Assembly: GCA_945875585.1 (NCBI GenBank)
Contig: CAMCLK010000006.1
Coordinates: 49,096 to 113,095 of the forward strand
Source: Candidatus Kuenenia stuttgartensis
Lineage (GTDB): Bacteria; Planctomycetota; Planctomycetia; Gemmatales; Gemmataceae
DNA: 64,000 nucleotides
Direction: 5' to 3'
Shown here: positions 54,174 through 63,878 of the stretch, one piece after another
How the letters are laid out: each line of letters opens with the position of its first letter
Numbering within the stretch: the stretch's first letter is position 1
Program-made: the position numbers and the translations under genes
The notes under the pieces: model-generated
Told to the model about the DNA's origin: nothing
Seen by the model: only the letters and a program-made list of their open reading frames with translations
The model's database searches: none

Positions 54174-54228
54174 TGTGCACCTTTCCTGTCGTTAGCTAAC
54201 CGTGGCTTCCTTGACTACGATCCGCGTG

Positions 54229-56214
54229 TTACTCGTCCATGAGTGGGGTTGCTGCCCCGTGTCCCGTTGGTCCGTTCATGTAAAACTCTTGGCATTTCAT
54301 GTAGTTGATCCGGCGGTGCATGTCGGTCATAACCGGTGCCCGGAAGTCCTTGTTGCGTCGGCTTTCAATGCGGCCCAGAAGGTAAAACTCGAGGTTGCTT
54401 GGTTCGAACAGGTCGTTGCCTGGCAGTGGGCCTACCTTGTCTGGATCCATAGCCCCAACTAGGCGTGGCGTGATCAGAATCACCAGTTCCTGTTCCGAGG
54501 ACTGCACTCGGTCCACACCCGTGAGGCGGTTAACGATTGGGATGTCTGCAAGGAAAGGAGTGCGCGCCGAGTTACCTGCCATGCGGTTTTGCAACAAGCC
54601 AGCCACTGCCAGGGTTTGGCCTTCCTGCATTTCAACCGTCGTTTGGAAGTTACGGGTGCTGATGGCAGCCACCGATGAACCGTTGATGATGGTGGCGCCC
54701 AGAGTCAGGTCTCGTTCGCTGACTTCGGCGGATACCATCAGGCGCACCCGGTCACGTCCAAGAATATAAGGGGTGAAGTTGAGCTGCACACCGAGAGGCA
54801 GGAAGTTAACACCCTGAAGTCCGAAGTTTGTGTAACCCGTGACATAGGGCAGAGGCATCAAGCCACCCGCCTGGAAGTTGGCTGTCTGTCCGTTCATGGC
54901 CACCAAGGCTGGTTCTGCCAATGTTTTGGCATAATGCAGCTCTCGAAGGGCATTGATGGCCAATTGAATCTGTCCATTGTCCAGAGCAATCGGCAGGTTG
55001 TTCATAACGCCCTGCGGCATGATGTTGCTCATACCGCCGCTGTTGTTGAACGCCGAGAAGCTGTTACCGATACCAAGTCCCAGTGCTGGCCTCACTTGCC
55101 CAGTGGTGGAGGCCACTGTTTGCAGGGCATTGTTATTGAAGAAGTTAAAGTTTAGCCCGATGCTGCGACCAGCGGACCGGTCCACTTCGGAAACTGTTAC
55201 CTGAAGCTGTACCTGCTGATCGCCGGGGACTCGCAGCAGATTGATGATCTGGCGTGCACCCGCTGCCTGGAAGTTCATCAGCCCCTGGCGCGGAATCGAC
55301 CCTTGTTCAAGAATTGCCGCGTCGTCGGGTTGAACCAGATCCACTGGAACGCGCGCTGCGTTGGCTCCATTGCGGTCCTGTGGGCTCATGGGGGAGTTAG
55401 CCCGAACCACATGCAGAATCTGGTTGGCCTCGTCCATCGATTTGGCCTGACCTGTCACCATCAGCTTGTCGCCGACAAGGATCAGGGTGACGCGGCTTTC
55501 TGGAAACGCCCTGTTGATTTCTTTTTCAAGTTCCTTGTAAATGCGCTCGACGCGGTCTTTGATTTCCTGATCAGGCTCTACAAGGATGGTATAGGCAACA
55601 GATGTTTCCTTTGCCTTGTCCTTTTCGTCTTCAAACCAAAGTGTCAGGACGGTCACACCAACCCGTTCGCCCAGAATGGACAATTCTGTAGGAGTGACCA
55701 CCGCATAGGAAGCAATGCTCTGGTTGGCAACCTGAACCCGCTTAGGTGCTTTCTTTAAGCGGAGCAGTGTGGTGCGCGTGACCACCACTTCCAGCGAATT
55801 GGCAGGTTGAACCACATCCTTGATGAATGGATTGGGTTCAGCCTGACCTTGTTGAAGTGACAGGGTAGGGGGAATCCTGGACGGTGCAGCGGGCTGGCCC
55901 ATTCGCTGCAGTCGCACCTGATTGGGTGCAAAGGGCAGGCCGGGTGGCAAATTAACAGCAGGAGCGCCAGCATCTCCGGCTGCGCCCGCTGGAAGCTGCG
56001 CCGGTGCGGGCAAGTTGTTCCCAGCAGGTTGGCCAGCAACAGGCTGATTGGGATTCCTATTTTGCTGAGCCAAGGCACCCGGGCTTGGCAGAACCAGGGG
56101 TTGCGGCTGGCTGAATGCTGCCTCTGTCAAAAACAGCGGTACAAGGGACGCCACAAGAATACTGCAATTCCTGTTTCGCTTGCCGCCGTTTCTATTAGAG
56201 TTCATGAATTTCAT
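54229..56214 (-). CDS. Secretin, CpaC/RcpA-like
   Basis: 661 residues with a signal peptide (to about residue 35) and a Pro/Gln/Ala-rich segment (about 36-115). An N-terminal pilus-secretin domain with LLRLKKAPKRVQVANQSIA follows, then a BON-like domain (about 215-270, VTLILVGDKLMVTGQA). The secretin core (about 320-600) includes VQLQVTVSEVDRSAG and VEMQEGQTLAVAGLLQN, and the final motif ELVILITPRLV. It forms the outer-membrane ring for Tad/Flp pili. AAGG lies six bases before the ATG. No CpaB, TadA ATPase or TadB/C is in the window. Confidence 0.92.
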   Translation of the reverse strand: MKFMNSNRNGGKRNRNCSILVASLVPLFLTEAAFSQPQPLVLPSPGALAQQNRNPNQPVAGQPAGNNLPAPAQLPAGAAGDAGAPAVNLPPGLPFAPNQVRLQRMGQPAAPSRIPPTLSLQQGQAEPNPFIKDVVQPANSLEVVVTRTTLLRLKKAPKRVQVANQSIASYAVVTPTELSILGERVGVTVLTLWFEDEKDKAKETSVAYTILVEPDQEIKDRVERIYKELEKEINRAFPESRVTLILVGDKLMVTGQAKSMDEANQILHVVRANSPMSPQDRNGANAARVPVDLVQPDDAAILEQGSIPRQGLMNFQAAGARQIINLLRVPGDQQVQLQVTVSEVDRSAGRSIGLNFNFFNNNALQTVASTTGQVRPALGLGIGNSFSAFNNSGGMSNIMPQGVMNNLPIALDNGQIQLAINALRELHYAKTLAEPALVAMNGQTANFQAGGLMPLPYVTGYTNFGLQGVNFLPLGVQLNFTPYILGRDRVRLMVSAEVSERDLTLGATIINGSSVAAISTRNFQTTVEMQEGQTLAVAGLLQNRMAGNSARTPFLADIPIVNRLTGVDRVQSSEQELVILITPRLVGAMDPDKVGPLPGNDLFEPSNLEFYLLGRIESRRNKDFRAPVMTDMHRRINYMKCQEFYMNGPTGHGAATPLMDE

Positions 56215-56476
56215 GGCTGGCCTTCCGTCTAATTGCTGGTTCCGCCTGTTTAGGTCGGAAAAGTCGTCGCGACCAAAAGAACCGGAACAATCACTACAAC
56301 CTCTATCGGGCCCACATGGGCATGTGCATGACTAAAAGGATGGAAGGTTCTAAATTTTCTTTCTGAAAATTGAAGAAAAATCTACTGAATGTGAGTAAGA
56401 GGGTAGGGCAGATACGAATGGTTCGCTTGGATCGTTTAATCGGATTGAGATTTTTAGGGGCATTGGGGGCTATAGA
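56215..56476. other. Intergenic region upstream of secretin
   Basis: Together with the terminator at 56477-56507 this forms a 320-base gap without genes. It should hold the secretin promoter on the minus strand. No convincing promoter boxes, small gene or RNA element is seen. Confidence 0.4.
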
Positions 56477-56507
56477 AAAGGAGCCGGGCTTTTCGCCCGG
56501 CTCCTTT
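56477..56507 (-). terminator. Intrinsic terminator of the giant FG-GAP gene
   Basis: Perfect 13-bp stem, 56477-56489 against 56495-56507, with a 5-base loop, 27 bases beyond the stop of the gene ending at 56535. On the minus strand a T-rich stretch follows. Confidence 0.8.
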
Positions 56508-56534
56508 GGTTGGTTAATTACTCTGAGCCGTTGA

Positions 56535-59500
56535 TCAATCGGGCAGTCGGAATGGATTGTTGGCTACAATTGCCCCCAGAGTGTTATCAGTGCTGCCGGA
56601 GAAGAAGCTGTCGAGCAAAGCAAAATTATCGAAGCGGAAGACTCTGAGGTGAACTCTTGCCTGAGGACCGTTCACAACAACAACTTCCACGTTGCCACCC
56701 GGTACAAAGTCGCTCACAGCTGGCCTAACCCCTCCAGCGAATGGACCGGAGAAGCCGCTGAACGTTTTCAAAAGCTGGCCGGTGCTGCTGAAGATTGAAA
56801 CCTTGGGAATCGGGCTGGCATTTGTGCCAACAATGACTTCACAGCCAGGAGATGTCGGATCGAGTTCTCCCGAGGCGACGTAAACACCACCTCTGTACGA
56901 GCGTGGGAAGGCGAAGAAACTTGCCTTCGTTGTTGATGTGACTGCGTCAAACACAACAACATGAGGTGCTGGGCCTTTGCCTGATCCAACAATGATTTCC
57001 GTGCTGCCATCGTTATTGACGTCGCCAGATGCTACTGAAATGCCTCCCCTAAAGCCTTCGAGGAATGTCAGGTAGCTTCTGACCCTGACCGTTCCGTTGA
57101 AATTAAAGACTGCCAGATTTGGCTGGGCTCCTGAACCTGCTCCGGTAATGATCACTGGAAGCAAGCCGCCAACCGCGCGCGCTACTCCTGTTCCATCGAT
57201 GCGCATCACTCCGGCGGCAACATTCACGCCGCCCATAAAGCCCGGCGCATAGGCAAGGAAGCTGGCAGCAACACGGCCCGTCGCAGCATCCACCACCAGC
57301 ACATGCGACTGACCAACCCCTGCCCCAATGACCAAGGCATCTGCACGTCCATCAGCATTGCGGTCCATGCAGGCCACCGAAAGTGGTCCGACATAGCCAA
57401 CGAATGGTCTGAAGACCTGAGAGATATTTCGCCCGGAGTTGATCTGGATGGTCCCGGTGTTGCCTACTGCCAACGCTAGGGCGCCCGGTCCAGTCAGCGA
57501 GAACGGATTGGCTACCTTGGGGCCTGTAGCTGGTGGAGGGGTGAAGACCGATTCAAGCGTGACATCGTTGCCATCACCCTTGTTGTAACGAATGGTGAAA
57601 GTGGTGGTACCAATGGTGAACCGTGCACGGTCGGGCAACCCTTGGAAACGGCCCAGAACAGGGTTGGTGCCTGTGTTATCAATAATGGTAAAGACTTCAC
57701 CGATAGCGGGTTTGAAACCTGCCCCCATGACAACGGACAGTTTGCCACCCAGCGTAACGGTGCTGGCAACCAGTTGGTCGTACGTGATGCCAGCAGTTCT
57801 GCCGCTGACTTCAACTGTGAGTGTGCCGGCGCCTTGAACGTAGTTGGTGGTGGTGATTCGGCCTGGGCTGTTCCCCGGCCGTGCCTGCCCAGTGGCCAGG
57901 GTCAGGTTGCCAAAGGTTCCATTTCCAGAGAGTGTGCCACCAGAAATGGTGGTGGGTGCACCCACCGAACCGTTGAACACCAGATGACCAGCCGGTACCA
58001 AAAGCGCGCCGCTCAGAGAAAGGTTGCCATCCAGCGCCAAAGTTCCCGGTCCATTGAAGCGGACCGTTCCGGGCCCACCAATGTCTCCAGAGTAGCTGGT
58101 GGTTCCCTTGGTTGAGATCGCAAACAGGCCATCGACCTGATAATAACTTCCACCCAAGGCCAAGTTGGTAGCAGTGAGTGATGCGTTGCCAGTAATTCCG
58201 GCTTGGCCCGTTTGACCAATCCCAGCAAGGACGATCGTTGGCGAGGTGATTGCAAGGCCGCCGAGTGGTGTAGCGGTGCCGATGGCAGTGGCAACTGCCA
58301 CTCTGGTTGGAGATGTCACTGTAAGGTTGGCAACACCAGAAAGCTCGCCATTGATCTGGATGGAACCCAAGGCAGACTGGAGGACGACGTTTCCGCCATT
58401 GAATTCAACGGAGGTCGGATTGGCGCCGCCAGAACCAAGAACTGCTCCCAAACCGAATTGGTAGGAGTCGTCCATGAAGACCAAGTCGCCCAGCAGCTCT
58501 GTGGCGACCGCGGGCGTTTTGGTTTCACCAGAAAGAATTGAGCCTCCAAAGGTAACCTTGCCAGCACTGGCACTTTGGAACAAACCGGAACGCGAGGTGA
58601 TATCGCTCTGGAACTCCACTGGGCCTGAACCGGCACCGATGTTGATGGCAGCCCCGGTGCCATTCCCCAACGGTTTTGTTGCCCCGAGAACTCCTGTGAA
58701 AATCACATTACCAGTAGAGGAGCCCGTAATGGCCAGATTGACGTTGCCATCCACTGGGCCATCGATGGTGAGATCTCCAGCCGTTTGAACAAAACTGGTA
58801 TTGGCTCCCATGAAGGTAATGGGGGTTAAAGCTCCAGACCCAAAAACTGTATCGACCGCGGAAACGATGCGGAAAGCATTGAGGGTGACTGCGCCGGGAA
58901 TCAGTGTGCCCGTGTCGCCTCCCGTGATGCTGAAGACGCCAATCAGTGTTCCATCAACGCCCGGTGCAGCAACAATACCGGAATTGAACGCTCCGCCCTG
59001 AGCGATATAGATCGACTTTGCCGCGGTTACATTCAATGCCGCGCCAACACCAGTACCAAGGGCGCTGTTGCCGCCAATGGGCCCGTTCACGGTAAATGCT
59101 CCACCTGCTGTGTTTGCAGTCAGATTGAATGGCCCGTCGAGCAAGCCGTCGAGAGTGATATCTGTTGTGGCCTGCAGAGTCAGTGAGGCCAGTAGGGTCA
59201 GGTTGCCATTAAGGTCGATTGGACCGTTGGTGGTGGTCACATCATCGGCCAGCTCGATGGGGCCAGATGTTGTTTGCTTGATGCCATTATCCACCAGAAC
59301 TGAACCATCGAATGAGGCGGTACCGGTGTTTTGCAGTGTCAGGCTAGCTCCAGTGGTTGCCAGATTGAATGCACCCTTGAAGCTGATGTTATTGCCCGGC
59401 AGTACGAGTGGGCTGCCACCAAGGATGTCTACCTGACCGCCGAAGTTCAGATTAGCTGTGGTTGATTGTTGATTGAGTGTGACGGCAGCAAGATCGCCAA

Positions 59501-62500
59501 CAATGTCGAGGGAGCTTGCTGAGACAATCGAAAGCGTGTCGAGAGCAGACGTCAGGCTACCGACATCACCATTGAATGTGATGGATCCCTTGCCTGCGGT
59601 TACAACCAACGACTGCTTGGAAGGAACCGATGCCGCGACTGGTCCAACGAAAATGGTGCCGTCAGAGCTTGTGATGGACACGGAGGGATCGGTGAGTTCC
59701 ACGGGAACATTAATGGTGATGCTGCCGCCTGTGGTGGTTAGGTCTGCACCCAGAAGAAGCTTGGAAGCGTTCGGCAGGGAAAGGGCTTTTCCAGCCCCAG
59801 TCAGAGTGATATTGGCGCCGGTGGGAATTGTCACATCGCCAGTACCGCCATCAATGGTGACGGTACCCGAAGCTGTCAGTGATGCTCCAAAATCGATACC
59901 GTTGCCTGCTTCAACACGCACATCACCCAGCACGGTGGAAGGTGCATTGAGCAAGGTGACGGTATTGCCGGCGAAGATATCCACGCTGGTGAGGAACTGG
60001 TTCAGTTTGCCGCCAACAAAGGAGGCAGCACTGAAGTCGACCGATCCGTTGCCCGTGACTTTGAGGTCTGCAATTCCGCTGATAGGTCCACTAACAGTCA
60101 GGTCGCCCTTGGACTGGTCTAGAAGGATACTGCCAGACATCGAAATAAGGGTTGTGTTGTCTGTTCCCAATGTTGTGGCAACTGCCGAAGTGATGCTGGC
60201 GCTGTTGAGTGTGACAGCACCTGGTAGTACTGAGTCAGTGTCGCCACCATTGATGATGAAAGCACCGGCAAGTGTCGATGGAATCCCCGCGGCGAGAACG
60301 ATTCCCGAATTCAAAAATCCGCCCTGCGCCAGCCCAACCGAAGTAGCCGTGGTTACCGAAAGAGCGGCGCCCGTTCCGGTGCCAAGCATGCCACTACCAA
60401 GCGGCACCGCTGCGCCAATGGGGCCATTGATGTTGAATGCGCCGCCAACGGCATCGACATCAAGGTTGAATTTGCCGTCCAGCGCGCCTCCCAACGATAT
60501 GGAAGAGGTTGCCTTCAATGCCAAGGATGCCAAAAGAGTGACGTTGCCGTTCAGGCTGATGCCGCCATCGTTGGCCGTGACATCGTCGCTCAGATCAATG
60601 TCGCCAGAGGTGGTCTGTGTGATTCCCTTATTGACCAGAACTGGTCCGTTGAAGGACGCTGTTCCGGTATTTTGAAGTGTTAGGCTGGCACCCGGTGCCG
60701 CAAGATTGAAAGCTGCCGCGAAGCTGATGGTGTTACCGGGCAACGTGAGTGGATTGGCACCAAGAATATCTACCTGTCCGCCGAACGACAGATTGGCTGT
60801 TGCAGAACGATGATCAAGAGTCTGGGCCACCAGTGCGCCAACGATATTGAGCGAGCCCGCCGAAACAACGGTGAGCGTATTGAGCGGGGACGACGCGGTG
60901 CCAACATCATCTCCAAAGGTGATGGCACCTGTACCGGCTGTAAGAACCAGCGACCGGGCCGAAGCCAGTGAAGCTGTTACCGTGTCGAACGAAATTTTGC
61001 CGCCACCGCTCGAAATGCTCACGGAGCTGTCGGTGAGTTCGAGTGGAACAGCCAAATTGATATCACCACTATTGGTGGTAAGGTCCGCGCCGAGCAGAAT
61101 GTTGAGGGCATTGGGCAGCAAAATGGTCTTGCCGGAGCCTGTAACGTTGATGTCTGCGCCGGCAGGCAGAACCACCGTGCCTGTTCCGCCATCGATGGAA
61201 ACATCGCCCAGTGCTGTCAGTGGCTTGCTGAAATTAATACCCGTGCCCGCTTCAATAGTAACGGAGCCGTTGACGGTTGATGCCGCGTTGGGCATGACAA
61301 TGGATGATCCGGCAGTAATCTTAAGTCCTGCCAAGAACTGGTTGGTTCCACCCTTACCAAAGGACGTGGTGGAGAGATTGATGAGACCAGCCGCGTCGAG
61401 CGTGAGCGCCACAGCGGGAAGCTGGCTTGCAACGCCGCCAGCACCATTGATAACGATATTGCCGCTAGAGGACTTGAGGGTTCTGTTTTCCGTTCCGATC
61501 AGCACACTGCCGTTGATGGTCAGGTCGCCAGCAACCGTGACATCGGCACCGATCCCGGAAATGATGACTGGGGCAAGGCCTGCGTTGAGTGTGAGGCTAC
61601 CGCTGCCAGTCACACCCCCCTGATCAACCCGGATCGTTGCCAGCGATGTGGTATCGACCTGAACAATGGTGTCATTAGGGAAATTCACCCCGCCCGCCAT
61701 GGCAATTTCACCCGTTTGGGTGATGGATCCAAGAATGAGCGTGGTCGTCGGGTCGAAGCGATTGATATCTGCCTGGGATAGATTCACCTGACGTACAATT
61801 CCAATACCCAGCGAACTGCCCGCGCTTGCGGGCCTAACAATGACAGATCCTGCGCTGGCCAAAGATTGCGGGGCGCCTGAAAGGGTAAATGTGCCTGCGA
61901 TGAGTTCCAGTGGGCTAGCACCCGCGCCGACCGTTACGCCTGCTGCCTGACTGAGAATGCCACCTGCAGACAGCAGAGTTTTGCCACCCTGAATTGCAGA
62001 AGTTCCGCCCAGTGACAAGTTGTTGGTTGCGGTGATGGAAATGGCACCTGTGCCTGTGCCGATATCATCGGTGATGTCAACATTGACACCCGTGAGTGTC
62101 AGCGGTGCATTGTTGGTAGTGACAGCCCCCACGACCAGATCGCCGATGCCGCTCAATACCACAGCACGAGAAGGCAGATGCGTTGCTCCGATGATAACGG
62201 TGGGATTTCCGGCGACTGCACCAGTCAATTCCAATGGAAGTGTTGCGGACCCAATTCCACCAGTTGTTTCGAGGGTAATCGTGGCCCCGGTGGTAACGAT
62301 TTCTGGGATGCCATTGGATCGGACAGCGATAATTCCGCCGGTACCCGCGGTCAGGAAAACAGGGTTGGCGCCGTTGTTGAGCGCGAAACCGGGTGCGTCG
62401 TCGAGAATAATCGAGCCCGCGCCGATGGGTGATTGACGGATTTCAATATCGGTACCGGAACGGGAGAGGCCTGCAATTCTGATGTTCCCGGTGCCGTCAG

Positions 62501-63653
62501 CCCTGCCAAGAACCAGTCGATCCGCGCCGCTCACCATGTCGAGCGTGCTGGAGCTGACATTGAGCCCTGTTCCCGAGCTTTGTGCCAAGAAAATGTTGAT
62601 GGCGGGGTTGGATGGTTGGAACACCACTTCGGAAGCCAAACCGCTAAGGGTGACCGGGCTGCTGATAACGATCGAAGCGCCTTGAAACACCAGCGAGTCT
62701 AGGCCAGGGCCGCCCACTGCAAGATTGTTTGAAACTGTTACAGAACCGCTGTTGTTGCTGTCGGTATCGGCGAGAAGCTCGAGTCTGCTCAGGGCGTTTA
62801 CTTTTCCTGAAAGGCTGATCGACCCGAGTGATTCAATCACCGTGTCTGGTCCGAGTGTGGAAGGATTCCCGAAGAAAGTCACGGTGCCTGAGGGAGCCGT
62901 GCTCTTAATGTTCACGGTGCCCAGAATGCTGGCCCATGCGGAAGCATCTACATTGGAAGCCGATACTGAGGGGGCTACCAATTGGAGGATGCCACCTGAG
63001 CCCACGCTGATAGCAGCAAGGTTCTTGTTCGGAACCGACAGGCCTGCACCGACAACAGAGCCAAAGCCCAAGGTGGTGGTGCCTTCGATGGTAAGGGTGC
63101 CTGTGTCTGTGGCTAGTGCGCCCAAGCCAACAAACGTAAGTGCCCCTGCCGAACGCAGGCTGACATTTGCTGTTCCGATACCTGCCGCTGAGGCCTGCAC
63201 GGTAACGCTGCCAGCGATGTCTGCCAGGAAGTTTGAGGTGAAATCAGCATTCTCGGCAAAGGTCACTCCGCCATTGAAGCCGATCTTAAATCCGATGTCG
63301 TAGGTGCCGTTGCCACCGCCGGTGTCGCCTTTGAATGTCACGTTCGAAGAAGAAGATCCGCCAGCGATTTTCACATCACCATAAGCTCCGGAGCTTAGTG
63401 TCAATGTGCTGCCAGCAATGGTGACACCACCCGGAGTTCCACCCGGGGCATTGAACGTACTGCTGGCCAGGTCAAAAACATACGTGTTGCTGCCAGAGGA
63501 AGAATGAACTGAAAGTTGGTCGTTGCCAGAGAAATTGAGCTGAAGCTCATTGCCAACAGCGGAAACGCTCACGGCAGGTGTGTCGCGACGTTCTAAAGCT
63601 TCGAGATTCAAACGTGTGGAATGCGGTGCTTTGCGGCGGGTGGCAATGTGCAT
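56535..63653 (-). CDS. Giant beta-repeat exoprotein with FG-GAP-like C-terminus
   Basis: 2,372 residues from ATG 63653, chosen because GAGG lies five bases upstream and the reading begins directly with a basic stretch and LNLEALERRDTPAVSV, the N-terminal motif of planctomycete exoproteins; an upstream ATG (63713) lacks a Shine-Dalgarno. Residues to about 2000 are Gly/Thr/Ser/Asn-rich beta repeats of the filamentous-haemagglutinin or autotransporter-associated type, including a 447-residue module present twice. About 2050-2370 hold FG-GAP/VCBS-like units such as DVNNDGSTEIIVGSG and MDRNADGRADALVIG, which likely form a calcium-binding propeller. No membrane anchor or beta-barrel is seen. Adhesion or matrix function is inferred. 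Confidence 0.85.
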   Translation of the reverse strand: MHIATRRKAPHSTRLNLEALERRDTPAVSVSAVGNELQLNFSGNDQLSVHSSSGSNTYVFDLASSTFNAPGGTPGGVTIAGSTLTLSSGAYGDVKIAGGSSSSNVTFKGDTGGGNGTYDIGFKIGFNGGVTFAENADFTSNFLADIAGSVTVQASAAGIGTANVSLRSAGALTFVGLGALATDTGTLTIEGTTTLGFGSVVGAGLSVPNKNLAAISVGSGGILQLVAPSVSASNVDASAWASILGTVNIKSTAPSGTVTFFGNPSTLGPDTVIESLGSISLSGKVNALSRLELLADTDSNNSGSVTVSNNLAVGGPGLDSLVFQGASIVISSPVTLSGLASEVVFQPSNPAINIFLAQSSGTGLNVSSSTLDMVSGADRLVLGRADGTGNIRIAGLSRSGTDIEIRQSPIGAGSIILDDAPGFALNNGANPVFLTAGTGGIIAVRSNGIPEIVTTGATITLETTGGIGSATLPLELTGAVAGNPTVIIGATHLPSRAVVLSGIGDLVVGAVTTNNAPLTLTGVNVDITDDIGTGTGAISITATNNLSLGGTSAIQGGKTLLSAGGILSQAAGVTVGAGASPLELIAGTFTLSGAPQSLASAGSVIVRPASAGSSLGIGIVRQVNLSQADINRFDPTTTLILGSITQTGEIAMAGGVNFPNDTIVQVDTTSLATIRVDQGGVTGSGSLTLNAGLAPVIISGIGADVTVAGDLTINGSVLIGTENRTLKSSSGNIVINGAGGVASQLPAVALTLDAAGLINLSTTSFGKGGTNQFLAGLKITAGSSIVMPNAASTVNGSVTIEAGTGINFSKPLTALGDVSIDGGTGTVVLPAGADINVTGSGKTILLPNALNILLGADLTTNSGDINLAVPLELTDSSVSISSGGGKISFDTVTASLASARSLVLTAGTGAITFGDDVGTASSPLNTLTVVSAGSLNIVGALVAQTLDHRSATANLSFGGQVDILGANPLTLPGNTISFAAAFNLAAPGASLTLQNTGTASFNGPVLVNKGITQTTSGDIDLSDDVTANDGGISLNGNVTLLASLALKATSSISLGGALDGKFNLDVDAVGGAFNINGPIGAAVPLGSGMLGTGTGAALSVTTATSVGLAQGGFLNSGIVLAAGIPSTLAGAFIINGGDTDSVLPGAVTLNSASITSAVATTLGTDNTTLISMSGSILLDQSKGDLTVSGPISGIADLKVTGNGSVDFSAASFVGGKLNQFLTSVDIFAGNTVTLLNAPSTVLGDVRVEAGNGIDFGASLTASGTVTIDGGTGDVTIPTGANITLTGAGKALSLPNASKLLLGADLTTTGGSITINVPVELTDPSVSITSSDGTIFVGPVAASVPSKQSLVVTAGKGSITFNGDVGSLTSALDTLSIVSASSLDIVGDLAAVTLNQQSTTANLNFGGQVDILGGSPLVLPGNNISFKGAFNLATTGASLTLQNTGTASFDGSVLVDNGIKQTTSGPIELADDVTTTNGPIDLNGNLTLLASLTLQATTDITLDGLLDGPFNLTANTAGGAFTVNGPIGGNSALGTGVGAALNVTAAKSIYIAQGGAFNSGIVAAPGVDGTLIGVFSITGGDTGTLIPGAVTLNAFRIVSAVDTVFGSGALTPITFMGANTSFVQTAGDLTIDGPVDGNVNLAITGSSTGNVIFTGVLGATKPLGNGTGAAINIGAGSGPVEFQSDITSRSGLFQSASAGKVTFGGSILSGETKTPAVATELLGDLVFMDDSYQFGLGAVLGSGGANPTSVEFNGGNVVLQSALGSIQINGELSGVANLTVTSPTRVAVATAIGTATPLGGLAITSPTIVLAGIGQTGQAGITGNASLTATNLALGGSYYQVDGLFAISTKGTTSYSGDIGGPGTVRFNGPGTLALDGNLSLSGALLVPAGHLVFNGSVGAPTTISGGTLSGNGTFGNLTLATGQARPGNSPGRITTTNYVQGAGTLTVEVSGRTAGITYDQLVASTVTLGGKLSVVMGAGFKPAIGEVFTIIDNTGTNPVLGRFQGLPDRARFTIGTTTFTIRYNKGDGNDVTLESVFTPPPATGPKVANPFSLTGPGALALAVGNTGTIQINSGRNISQVFRPFVGYVGPLSVACMDRNADGRADALVIGAGVGQSHVLVVDAATGRVAASFLAYAPGFMGGVNVAAGVMRIDGTGVARAVGGLLPVIITGAGSGAQPNLAVFNFNGTVRVRSYLTFLEGFRGGISVASGDVNNDGSTEIIVGSGKGPAPHVVVFDAVTSTTKASFFAFPRSYRGGVYVASGELDPTSPGCEVIVGTNASPIPKVSIFSSTGQLLKTFSGFSGPFAGGVRPAVSDFVPGGNVEVVVVNGPQARVHLRVFRFDNFALLDSFFSGSTDNTLGAIVANNPFRLPD
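58770..61450 (-). repeat. Tandem duplication of a 1.34-kb coding module
   Basis: Two adjacent copies of about 1,341 bp (447 codons) inside the giant FG-GAP gene, roughly 61450-60110 and 60110-58770. Corresponding landmarks such as LLGADLTT, FGGQVDILG and LTLQNTGTASF recur in the same order at this spacing. A partial third copy of the module's end is seen further down. Boundaries are approximate. Confidence 0.75.
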
Positions 63654-63758
63654 GGAAACCTCAGTTAAAAAGTAAGATCGACCCAGTGTTCCCAGATTCA
63701 CCTTTTTGTTCATGTCATTCTATAGGAAAATTTCTGAAAATGTGGCAAAGATGGTATC

Positions 63759-63786
63759 TTGACAGTCGTACTGTTTCAGTCATAAC
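63759..63786 (+). promoter_or_regulatory. Putative sigma-70 promoter of the halogenase gene
   Basis: A perfect TTGACA (63759-63764), a 16-base spacer and CATAAC (63781-63786, four of six matches to TATAAT). It lies about 90 bases before ATG 63879 in the divergent spacer. Confidence 0.4.
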
Positions 63787-63878
63787 GGTTAACGTGATAA
63801 TAACGATTGTCGCAATAGTTTGGATTGATATCGAGTTGCGGCAAAAAATGACAGTTGTCTCACAGGTGGAAAACAACC

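Noticed and set aside
59473..60675. Open frame of 400 codons on the plus strand inside the giant FG-GAP gene
   Set aside because: Composition is Val/Pro/Ser-rich with repeated patterns that mirror the opposite-strand gene; it has no domain and no ribosome binding site. It is a shadow of the real gene.
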